DNA from: Phalacrocorax aristotelis
Taxonomy: Eukaryota; Chordata; Aves; Suliformes; Phalacrocoracidae
Direction: 5' to 3'
NCBI RefSeq assembly: GCF_949628215.1
Contig: NC_134276.1
Coordinates: forward strand, 7,281,690 to 7,345,689
DNA: 64,000 nt
Below are positions 11,015 through 20,230 of the stretch, piece after piece. The notes beneath the pieces were generated by a model. That model was not told where the DNA came from, did not search any database, and was given only the letters and a program-made list of their open reading frames with translations. Each line of letters opens with the position of its first letter. Position 1 is the first letter of the stretch. The translations under genes were made by a program, and so were the position numbers.

Positions 11015-14000
11015 CTAGACAATGTAAACAGTGGGAGAAACTTACTCTTTTTTTCCATCCAATTGAAGCATCAAGATTTAACATTAACATTTAACATTAA
11101 AGTCATTCCTCTCCTAAGTTAAATTCACCTGGTGGCACTGGGTACTGAGCTCACTGCCTGGATAAATGCGATAAACCACCCTGACCGCGCACTGCTGCCC
11201 GGCCGAGTCTCACCATCCCCTCACTGTGCTCTGACCCAATCCACAGAGTTACACCTGCCCGGGGGTTTGGCTGCTGGGCCCTGCCCAGGATCGCTGAGGT
11301 CCCTCGGTGCTGTTTGGCTGGACGGCTGAGCAGCAACCTTTGCTGCTTGGCAGGATGGCAGCCACAGCTTCATGTACTCAGGCACACCATGGGTAGCTGG
11401 TTAAGTTCCAGCTAAAGACAAGTGCTTTACAGTGTATCAGTTTGCAGATCTTGTTTCACTTTGGAGGCTTGGTGTGGCTCTCACTAACTTTGCCTTGTAA
11501 TTAGATGACTCTAAGGTAAATCCCCTTCCATGTTCTAAAAGCCTACAGGAAGATGGATGTGCATAGACTAAAACTCCACAGAATTTAAACCAAGAACTGA
11601 AGATTTGACCAACAAATACACTTCACTTGTTGCAGGTTAATAAGACGTACCTGGCTGCAAGGCTTGCGTTCATGGGGAGAGCCAGGAGAACAGGATAGAG
11701 ACCACCCACCACAGCCCCTACCAATCCTCCTCTGACCACAGCACACACCTCACAGTTTAGATCACCTGTGTGACAAACAACATTCACTGTCACTATCCAC
11801 ATCGCTCCACCACATCCACTTATAAGCTGTGTGCAACAACACGGAAACAGAAACGGCCAAGCTGTACAGGAATGCTAGGAGTTTTGAAAGAACAACTCTT
11901 CCTTTTGTAAAAAATAAAATCACTCTCGTTCCAGCCCACAAAGAATTTATCACTCTAAAGTTGCCCTTCAAGTGAAATCATACAGATGGGGGAAATGGAA
12001 TGGCTTTGTTGCAGTCACTTTTACATGACTCAGTGAAAAATGCTAAAAATCAGTGACGCATAACAATTTTTTTTATAAGCATATATATAAATACCTATCT
12101 CCTTTCTCACTCAACTTGAAGAGCTCACTGCTGCCCAGGGCATTAGATAATCTATTTCCAAAGCCTGCTTTACAAACTGAGGTTTTTCAAGACCACTGTT
12201 CTGCAAAGAAAAGCTCCTCTAGTGTTACATCGTGTACAGAAAGCAAAACCCTTTCAAAAAACAAGGGATAATGAGGTTTTTACCTGAAAATAAAGGCTCA
12301 TGCACAAAAACTTCATAAACTGCTGCTGTTGAAAGAAACGGAATAACAGCCATTGGCAAAGTAGACACGAAGAAAGCCCTTCTGACGTGTAGGATGTTCC
12401 TGAAGAAGTTATTTGCCACTAAGCCGCATAAGCTTGAGTTTGCTGCAAGGAAGTACGAGCCATGATTACAAAGGTTCCTGTGAAAGAAAGAAAGTCACTT
12501 CAGCAACTGAGAGCTGTAAAGAAGTTTGGTTTACTCAGTGCTACAATTCAGTGCTGAGTACCTACAACAAAAGGTAAGAGAGAAATATCTCGCTGGTGCA
12601 AAATGGAGAGTAACTGCTTTCCAACACAACCAGTACGGCATCCTTCGCTCTACGCCTGAGTTTACGCACACCTCAAGAATGAGCTGTCAGAAAGGCTGAG
12701 AAGCCTTTTCTGCGCATTTTTTTATTATGGCTAATGGAAACTTCATGAAATTTGCTCTCCTCATCAGCATGTTTCTAAGGAGAATGTTTTCCTCAAAAGA
12801 CGTTAAATATATCTATATCTCTATCTGTATCGAGACATATAGATAAATGCATAGATCTAATCACAGTTAGCTCCGTAATCAGCCTTGTTTCTAGCCTGCT
12901 TACCCAAAAGTATAGATTTAGTTTCAGCTGAAGAGCTTACACAACAGATCGGGTGGGACAACTCTGGCAACTCATATCTTGCAATAACGATCGCAGCAGC
13001 TGCTGGCAGATCCATTTGTAGCGGTTCTGTAGGCTGACGGGCTGTAAGCCTTCCCTGAGTGCACGGAACACGTGAATGTAAGGTCCTACCTTGCTGGGAG
13101 GTTACAGTTTGGTAACCTTTAACTGGTAAACCATTTTCTGGTTTACAGAACTGGAGCTTCTATTTCTCCCTTGATTACAGAGGGACTGGATTCTGTTCTC
13201 CACCATGTTTTTAACATATGGTTTAGAGCAGCTACTCCTGTTGCAATCTGTAATATGGCGAAGGCAGAACAGAACAAAGTCTGGTCAGAGATAGTCAGCA
13301 TTTAATATCTTGACAAGCAGTTCCCATCTGAGTACATTCCATCGCAGCAGGTAACGCAAGAGAGGGAAGGGGAGAGCGTGCCAGATCTACAAGCCTGATG
13401 AGCAGTTTGCGATTTACTTCATTTGACTCGCAGAAGGAAGTTGTGCGTTATCTTTAGCATTACACCTGGCACAGTCAGTTGATCGGTGGAAACAATGCTT
13501 TGCTTTAGGTTTCTGCAAATCTAAAATTCCCGGAATGACAGCTATTGCCAGGCAAAGCAATTAACTGGAAGGCACGCGATTCGGAGGCTGTGCCAATATT
13601 AATATGTTAAAAGTGTATGTTTAAAATGTATCATAACTGGATTTATCGCTAAAGCCTCAAAGAAAATAAAATACTTAACCGGTCTCAAAATTTATGCAAG
13701 GCCAAATAGCATATTTATTTGCATAAATTATCAAATGTGGAAAATCTCTAAAACATTTACCAATTAGAATACATGATTTTTTAAAATCCACTTACTTAAA
13801 ATTCATCTACATTTTAACACTTAAGAGTAAACAGTAAAAACTGACAAATCATACAGAAAAAGACTTCAGAGATGTAGGTGCTAATCTTGCAACACTTAAA
13901 CCATTAAAAACATCTGACATCAATGACACCAACTATTTCTTATTTTGAATAGGAAAATACTTCCATTCTTGGTACATACCAGATTTTCAAACATGAAAAT

Positions 14001-15807
14001 AAGCTACTAACAATTCAGTTCTGATGCTATCTAGCAAAAGAACCTCACTGGTCAGAAATCTCTCTTGCCCTTATTTAGGAGCTATGTTTCTTTTTTTGTG
14101 CTTTGTTTTTTGTTTCAAAAAGAAATTTGCTTTTTAAATCACCATGCTCCCAATACTGGGTGTCACTCACAGAACATCCCCAGCAGTTTCTGCAAACCAG
14201 CCATTTCATTCGGTTGGAACGTTACCAATCACAGGCAGTGAAATGCACGTGTGCGTATACATAAACGTGGAGGACCGAGATTAAAATTTAGCAGCATGTT
14301 TAGGAATTCAAAATAGAGCGAATTGATGCACCCAGGACCAGCAGAATCTACTTGGGCTTACCGATGTACAGAACTGCTGCACTGCACGAAAGGAAAGAAA
14401 GGGAGGATGGAAGGGCGGGGCTTTGGGTTTTTTGGTTGTTTTTTTTTGTTTGTTTGTTTGTTTTGGGGGGGATTTGTTTGTTTGGTTGGTTTGGGTTTTT
14501 TGTTTGTTTTAACTACTAGCTCCTTAGTGTTAAAAACAAGAGCTTTGGCGAACAGGGACTCTCTCAGTCTGACTGCAGCATGCTTCCTCTTCCCTTCCAG
14601 CCATCAGTGACCTCGCCTCTGGATGCGCAAACTTTAAGTCCTGCCAGGACAGTTTCAAATAAAGGCACACGCCCCTGGCAGCCATTTCTTTCCAAGGCCC
14701 AGCAGTCCCCAGGTACCACAGTTTCTATCAAGATGTGGTAAAATCACCACTGCGGCGTGTGCCTCCCCCTTAGCTCCCCAGCAATTCTGGGGAAAGAGAA
14801 GCTGCCCTAAGCTGAATGGCAGGGCAGCAGATCCTACGCAAAGCTGCACCACTGACTAATGGGAAGGATAAAGCCTTGGTGGTGTTATTTCTCACCTGTG
14901 TGGGGAGGCCCTGTGTTACTACCAGCAGTCTGTTTAGCCAGCAATTTAGTTCTTCTAAAACAAAACAAAAAAGGCAGCTTCCCATTACTCTTATTTATGC
15001 AGAATTTATCCCAGATGATACACATACGCAAACAGCTCCTTACAGAACCAGCTCAGGTTCAGTAAGGTTTTGCAGTGAAATGCAATATCACAAAACACAA
15101 AAAGGTTGTTTGTGAAGCCCAGAAGGCATTTAGCTGTTTTCGTGCTGTGCAGAACCCCGCTGGTGAGCCTGCACGACTCGGCTGACTCGTCCACCACCAC
15201 CACCTGGATACCTCAGTCTCGCCTTCCTGAAACAGGGGAGCAGCACAGAATGAAATGCAGAACTAGCAGGTTGATGCTCACTCAGTTCTGGCCCCAGGCC
15301 AGCCCTGCGGGACACAAGATGACTCCTGCAGAACCAGAGGTATCTGCCTTATGCTCTCCAACATTTCAGTTTCCTAGAAAATTTATTAGCTCCAGCACAG
15401 GACAGTATAAATGCTCAGAGCCAGCCAGGGCTGATCAGCCATCCCAGAACCTTGAGCACTGGGGAGCACGTGCCAGAAACCAGCTGAGCAGGACCAGGGA
15501 TAACGGTGAACTAACTATATTTAAAAACACAGAACAAGTTTCCTGTTCTGGGCAATAATAAGCATCTTCACAATTAAATATTTTTGTAACTGCAAGGAAG
15601 GTTTACAATACAAGAGTAAGGGAAAACAAAAGCCTCCAGAAAATTTGAAGTGTTTTATGCACTTATCTTCATTTATTTTACCAGCACTTACTGATCTGCT
15701 TTAGGAAGCTCATTGAATAGCTTTTGTATGACTTCCATCCGCTTAAGTCTTTCCAAATACAGTCTATGCTGTGGAGAATCTGGTCCAAGTAACTCTCTTC
15801 CTGTCAT
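10810..15807 (-). CDS. TMEM126A: TMEM126A, mitochondrial inner-membrane complex I assembly factor (four coding exons)
   Basis: Coding exons on the minus strand are 15807-15692, 12477-12284, 11765-11651 and 11014-10810. All junctions are GT/AG and the phases fit, giving 630 bases and 209 residues (human about 195). The family sits in the mitochondrial inner membrane and helps assemble the ND4 part of complex I; human TMEM126A loss causes optic atrophy. Recognisable blocks are NHGSYFLAANSSLCGLVANN (43-62), a hydrophobic segment around 73-100, DLNCEVCAVVRGGLVG then GGLYPVLLALP (105-134), and the tail with AQPVFRKM (162-169) and a last hydrophobic segment at about 169-185. The start at 15807 is the first ATG in its exon (context AAGATGA). 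It is the only TMEM126-type gene seen; mammals have A and B copies. It converges on CREBZF and runs head-to-head with DLG2. Confidence 0.93.
11015..11650 (-). other. TMEM126A: TMEM126A intron 4
   Basis: A 636-base intron (counting the non-coding first intron as intron 1), with GTACGT at the donor and TCTAG at the acceptor. Nothing else is recognised inside. Confidence 0.85.
11651..11765 (-). CDS. TMEM126A: TMEM126A third coding exon
   Basis: A 115-base exon between acceptor TCACAG and donor GCCAG|GTACGT. In phase it reads (G)DLNCEVCAVVRGGLVG, then AVVGGLYPVLLALPMNASLA, ending in the first two bases of an Arg codon. It carries the most conserved family signature (CETC...GGLYP in mammals). The frame is too short to appear as a long ORF, so it was found by filling the gap between the flanking exons. 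Confidence 0.93.
11766..12283 (-). other. TMEM126A: TMEM126A intron 3
   Basis: A 518-base intron with donor TTTTCAG|GTAAAAA at the right and acceptor CACAG at the left. No repeat recognised. Confidence 0.85.
12284..12477 (-). CDS. TMEM126A: TMEM126A second coding exon
   Basis: A strong polypyrimidine tract and CACAG acceptor precede a 194-base exon. Its first base completes the Gln codon begun upstream. It encodes NLCNHGSYFLAANSSLCGLV, then ANNFFRNIL and a hydrophobic LPMAVIPFLSTAAVYEVF, matching the two N-terminal membrane segments of the family. It ends one base into a Gly codon at GTAAAA. Confidence 0.93.
12478..15691 (-). other. TMEM126A: TMEM126A intron 2
   Basis: A 3.2 kb AT-rich intron. 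It holds a G/T-rich TTTG repeat (14421-14510) and a short ATCTAT-type stretch near 12805-12850. The long + strand frame around 15106-15558 starts without an ATG and is not supported as a gene. Confidence 0.8.
14421..14510. repeat. (TTTG)n / G-T-rich simple repeat
   Basis: Runs of TTTG and TTTGTTTG with G clusters (GGGCGGGG, GGGTTTTTTGG, a G-run near 14465, TTTGGG) on the + strand; in the TMEM126A transcript it reads as (CAAA)n with C clusters. Confidence 0.8.
15692..15807 (-). CDS. TMEM126A: TMEM126A first coding exon
   Basis: The exon proper begins at 15816, after acceptor CTGATCCAG, with nine untranslated bases and then the ATG. It encodes MTGRELLGPDSPQHRLYLER through FNELPKAD, plus two bases of a Gln codon at donor CA|GTAAGT. 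The LPKADQN end aligns with mammalian LPEAERN. The stretch before it is family-variable, which leaves a little doubt on the start. Confidence 0.88.
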
Positions 15808-15816
15808 CTTGAAGTC

Positions 15817-18221
15817 CTGGATCAGAAGGAACAAACAAACAAGTGTAATCAAAGTTACAAAGCCCCAGTATGTATCAAATGAACTTTCAGACTGTTTTGG
15901 CACATGCAATTACAAATGCATTTCCTGTTTTTCATGGCAGAGTTTTCAGACACGAAGGGCACAATCCAGCTACAGAAGTCTATGTATTTATGACTACATG
16001 AACCCTACCAGACTGCTTTCTTTAGTGACGCAGCAGCTGTGGTTTGACAGTTGCTCTAAGCCAACTTAAGTACTCGCTGTGATGAAAATGGATTCTTTCA
16101 CCCTCCAGACACTTCTGCCCGAGAACCTCCAACCCTGGGGCCATACAGCAGCTTGAATCAGGAAACACACAGATGAAAACTGCCCAGAGGAACAATGGGC
16201 AGCGTACTTGTTTTTTCCAGCCGGATCACCTTCTAACACAATGATCCCTAACGCCAGCAGCACAAAGGAGACACTAATGGGACAGCGGATTTTGGCAATA
16301 CTCCAGGTTTAAATTAACTGTCAAATAGAACCAGAAGGAAAAAAACCCAAATAAATCCATTCTTTGAAAAGATTTAAATAAATCACAACGATATCTACTC
16401 TGCTGTTACATTCCACAACTAAGGCCTTTTTTGTAATGGGTCTCCTTAGTCAGAGGCATATATCAAGTAGGAAAGCATAGGTTGTATTGGGTTTACATGG
16501 CAAGGTTTTGGTATTGGGGGAAGGGGGCTGCAGGGGTGGCTTGTGAGAAGCTGCCAGAAGCTTCCCCTGTGTCCAACAGAGCCAAAGCCAGCCAGCTCCA
16601 AGACCTGCTGCTGGCCAAGGCCGAGCCCATCAGCAATGGTGGTAGCACCTTTGGGATGATGTATTTAAAAAGGGGAAAAAGCTGCTGCACAACAGCAGCT
16701 GGGAGAGAGGAGTACAAATATGTGAGAGGAACAACTCTCTAGGCACCAAGGTCAGTGAAGGAGGAGAGGGAAGAGGTGCTCCAGGTACCGGAGCAGAGAT
16801 TCCCCTGCAGCCCCTGGTAAAGACCATGGTAAGACAGGCTGTGCCCCTGCAGCCCGTGGGGGTTAGCGGTAGAGCAGATATCCACCTGCAGCCTCTGGAG
16901 GACCCCACACTGCAGCAGATGGATGCTCCCGAAGGAGGCTGTGACCCCACAGGAAGCCTGCGCTGGAGCAGGCTCCTGGCAGGGCCTGTGGCCCCATGGA
17001 GAAAGGAGCCCACACTGGATCAGGTTTGGTGGCAGGACTTGTGACTGCGTGGGGGACCCACACTGGAGCGGCCTGTTCCTGAAGGACTGCACCCCGGGGA
17101 CAGGACCCACATTGGAGCAGTCCATGAAGAACTGCAGTCTGTGGGAAGGACCCACATTGGAGAAGTTCATGGAGGGCTGTCTCCATGGAGGAACCCCACA
17201 CTGGAGCAGGGGAAGAGTGTGAGGAGTCCTCCCCCTGAGGAGGAAGGAGCAGCAGAGACATGTGATGAACTGACCGCAATCCCCATTCCCCCTGTGCCGC
17301 TGGAGGGGAGGAGGTAGAGAAAATTAGGAGTGAAGCTGGGGAAGGTGATTTTAGATTTGCTCTTATTACTCATTATCCTATTCTGTTTAATTGGCAATAA
17401 ATTAAATTTCCCCAAAGTCTAATCTGTTTTGTCCATAATGGTAACTGGTGATCTCCCTGTCCTTATCTCAGCTCATGAGCTTTTCATCATATGTTTTACC
17501 CCTACCCTATCGATGGAGGGGGAGTGAGAGAGCGGCTTGGTGGGCACCTGGCATCCAGCTGAGGCCAACCCACCACAACAGCCTTTGACTAAATCCTGTA
17601 TTTAATGATTTAAATGGGTTTTTTTTGAGATGTTTTTCCCTGGAGGAAAGTTTCCCAGGCTCACTTTGCTAGTCATACTTACCTTAAGTTTATTCTATAA
17701 TCTGAAGCCGGTGTCCTACAGCCTATCAACAGGATCGTGCTTGCTTCGACGCAGGCTTGGTGGGATGCCGGAGCAGAGGAGGCAGAGACAAGCAGCAGGA
17801 CCTCACCGGGATCAGCGGAGCCGGTGCCACCCTTCAGGTCTCGCGCTTCCACCCCTTCAAACCTGTTCTTTACGTAAGCCACAGACATTACGTCATGGAG
17901 CTGTAATGACCCCCGACGTACGTACGACCTTCCCCGTCCCCCCGCACGCCTCTGTAGGGCAGCGGGAGGCCCCCAAGCCCCCGGGACAGGACAGAAGCCT
18001 CACACCAGGAGGCTGCAGCGGCTCACCCCCCGGGTTTTGGACGCCACGGAAAGCCGTTAGCGGCCGTTAGCAGCCGTTCCCAACCGCCGTTAACCCCCTC
18101 GGCAGCGCCCCCACACCGCATTCACCCTCGCGGCCTTAACGCCAGAGGCGGGCTCCGACCTACACGACCTTGAGCGGTACCGCCAGACACACACCACGCA
18201 GCACGGCGCTCCCGCCCTTAC
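15817..18221 (-). other. TMEM126A: TMEM126A intron 1 (5' UTR intron)
   Basis: Separates the probable non-coding first exon from the first coding exon. It is largely occupied by an LTR element (16483-17578) lying antisense to TMEM126A, and its right end merges into the CpG-island promoter. A 146-codon + strand frame at 17630-18070 is discussed in the findings but not called a gene. Confidence 0.65.
16483..17578 (+). mobile_element. Solo LTR of an ERVL-type avian endogenous retrovirus
   Basis: An interspersed element of about 1.1 kb running from TGTATTGGGTTTACATGG to GGCCAACCCACCACA, i.e. TG...CA ends. I recognise it as a common avian ERVL-like LTR. It contains a TATA-like TATTTAAAA at 16662-16670, a polyadenylation hexamer AATAAA at 17396-17401, and about seven degenerate copies of a roughly 45-50 base unit around CCCACACTGGAGCAG between 16905 and 17210. 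No internal viral genes flank it, so it is solo. No clean target-site duplication is visible. Family name and age need a repeat-library search. Confidence 0.85.
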
Positions 18222-18265
18222 CGAGCCGCTCCCGCCGAACAGGCCTCACCGCCTACAACATGGCT
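18222..18265 (-). other. TMEM126A: Probable non-coding first exon of TMEM126A
   Basis: On the minus strand a good donor (GGCTCG|GTAAGG, exon end 18222) lies within the CpG island at the right distance and orientation to join the acceptor at 15817. Its right-hand start is not determined. It includes a minimal upstream ORF, ATG TTG TAG at 18261-18253, if transcription starts upstream of it. Confidence 0.5.
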
Positions 18266-18449
18266 CCTCCCACCTCACGCCCCTCCAGTGGGCGCCGCCA
18301 TCTTGCCCGCTCACATGACCCAGGGTTTTCAGAGGACACCTTTGATTGGGCGTCCCCCACCCGGCCCAGCATGGCGGCTCCCGATTGGCTGCAAGCCGGC
18401 GGGCGGGGGTCAGCGCCCGGCCCGGCGCTGGTTGCTAGGGGCGGCGGAT

Positions 18450-18577
18450 GGCGGCGGCGGCGGCGGTTCCTCCATGGGGCCAGGGCTGAGCGGGGATCCT
18501 GTAGCCGGCGGCCGGCAGGCGGGGACTCCCCGTAGCGGAGCCGGGAGCCTTCGGTGGGGGGAGGCCCAGCGCTCGGG
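18450..18577 (+). other. DLG2: Possible 5' UTR exon of DLG2
   Basis: GC-rich sequence in the right half of the island ending at a possible donor, CTCGGG|GTAACC, after 18577. A strong acceptor (a run of pyrimidines, then TTTTTCCAG) at 19167 and weaker ones near 20100 could be its partners before the coding start at 20212. Both boundaries are inferred. Confidence 0.3.
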
Positions 18578-18950
18578 GTAACCCGCTGACCCGCTCCCCT
18601 CGCCCCGGCCTTACCCCCCGCGCTGGGCGCTGCCCGCCGCCCCGCTCCCGCCTTGCTCCCTCAGCCCCGCGCCGCCCGCTCCCCTCCGGCCTCGCCGCCC
18701 CTTTCCTCCCCGCCAGCCCCTTTGTGCTCCCCGCCTGCCGCCTCGCCCCACCTCCATCCCTCCCTAATACCCTGCCTCTTCCCCCATACCTCAGCACCCC
18801 GGGGGGTTCCGTCTTCTTCCTCAAACCCAGTCCGCCGCCTCCCCTTCACCCTCCCCCGAGCCAGCCCCGTCCCGAGGGCGGCAGGGCAGCTGAGGGGAGA
18901 GGGGGGAGCCCCTCCTCGCAGGGAAACGGGGACAAACAGATCCCAGTCGT

Positions 18951-20211
18951 GAACGTTAAAGAGCAAAACAGCCGCGCTCCCCTTCACAAACACGGTTTTC
19001 ATCTCCTGAAGAAGACGATGCAAAGCAAAACCCTGCCATGTGCATCGCAGCTCCTCCTGCGGGGAAGGGAAGCCTTTGGAGCTTGTCCACCTTTTTCATA
19101 CTTTTCCTTAACGAGCTAGATGAGGAAAATCTATCCCGTTTCTGTTTCTCTCTTTTTGTTTTTCCAGAAAAAGGGCGCGCGAGAGAGAGAGGCTCATACT
19201 GAAGCCAACCAGCTGCGCTTCTGAGTGGGAAACTGGACTGATGTCATGGCTTGCTTTTTATTTCATTAATACTTCATTATCTCTGAAAATGAACCTTTTG
19301 TGAAGCTCTTCTCCTAACGCTCCTTATTCCTCTTTCACGAGGTGGCTGCTGTGTGAGGGAAGAAATGGCATGAAGTAAATGACTCCGGTATAAAGCAATC
19401 TGCTTTGCCAAAGTGCCCAGTGAGCAGCACTGTCACTTTAATAATTCCAGGTCAAGGGATTGCTTTCCTCGTTTTCAATCCTCTTTTTTAATACATGGGA
19501 GAATCAGAGGGAAATTAAAGACCGTAAGGCTGGGTGGCTCGCAGATAATAAAAATGAAAGTGACTGGCCAGTGACTTCTGTTGGGTAAGAGGGTGATACT
19601 CGAAAGCTGTTGTCCGGTGAGGAAAAAGGGACCTTTTCAGTCTGCTGCGTAGTCACCTAATACATAGCTAGCAAATTCATTCAAGAAGTGAAAGAAGTTA
19701 AAGGGTCACTTTGGATTGTTTTTGTCTTCCTCCTTATTTGGATTATTTGGGCGTTTTTGTCCTGCAAATAATATGTTTTTGAGCATGTACAGGTGGAGTA
19801 TTGACAGCTGCCTAGAGATGGACTGTGCCTTAATTGTATTACACAAAATCTTTTAATTTTCAAACTTTGCTGCCAGAAGAGGAGTTATAATAAGGTTTTA
19901 TATTGCCAAGGAACATTTTCTCTTGTATTTTTATAGATTCAAAGATATTTTAAAGAAATTGAAAACATCTCTTAAAAAGAAAGCTTCTTTTTTTTCCCTT
20001 TATTTTTCTCATTTGTGGGAAGCATCGGAAGTCCAATACAAGAAAACAGCAAGTATGGATAGAAATGAAGATTGAAGCTGCATTTCCTAACTGAACTGTA
20101 GAAGTGTTTTGCAATAGATAGCCAGTTGCTGACCTCGCAAAGTGTTCCACTAGTACATCATTAATACTTGTAAATAAGTGCTTGCAACCAGATTCAGAAG
20201 TAGGAGGAAGA
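18951..20211 (+). other. DLG2: DLG2 5' leader region (UTR exons/introns unresolved)
   Basis: Between the CpG island and the first coding exon. It contains a strong splice acceptor after 19167, a GTAAGA donor at 19585, and a branch-point-like CTAAC plus AG around 20090-20100. I cannot decide which of this is exon without transcript data. Confidence 0.4.
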
Positions 20212-20230
20212 ATGCCGGTCAAGAAGAAAG
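20212..20230 (+). CDS. DLG2: DLG2 first coding exon (19 coding bases)
   Basis: ATG CCG GTC AAG AAG AAA G followed by donor GTGGGC. It encodes MPVKKK and one base of Asp7. The context GAAGAATGC is acceptable. It is the same short start (MPV plus basic residues) used by the L27 forms of DLG1 and DLG2. The untranslated part extends left to an unresolved acceptor. Confidence 0.9.

Larger units (their letters stand above)
17900..18950. promoter_or_regulatory. Bidirectional CpG-island promoter for TMEM126A and DLG2
   Basis: GC-rich, CpG-dense sequence between two divergent genes. Motifs seen: a YY1-type GCCGCCATCTTG at 18294-18305; further ATGGCGGC cores at 18371-18378 and about 18446; inverted CCAAT boxes (ATTGG) at 18345-18349 and 18384-18388; and a TCACATGA E-box at 18311-18318. 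No TATA box. YY1 plus paired CCAAT boxes is typical of divergent housekeeping promoters. Leftward output would be TMEM126A (first exon near 18222-18265), rightward output DLG2. Confidence 0.75.

Noticed and set aside
15106-15558. 150-codon + strand frame in TMEM126A intron 2
   Set aside because: Starts at TTG, with the first ATG well inside; composition is unremarkable and no domain is seen.
16493-17279. Several overlapping frames of 70-143 codons within the LTR
   Set aside because: They come from the repeat units of the LTR read in different frames. LTRs of this kind do not encode proteins.
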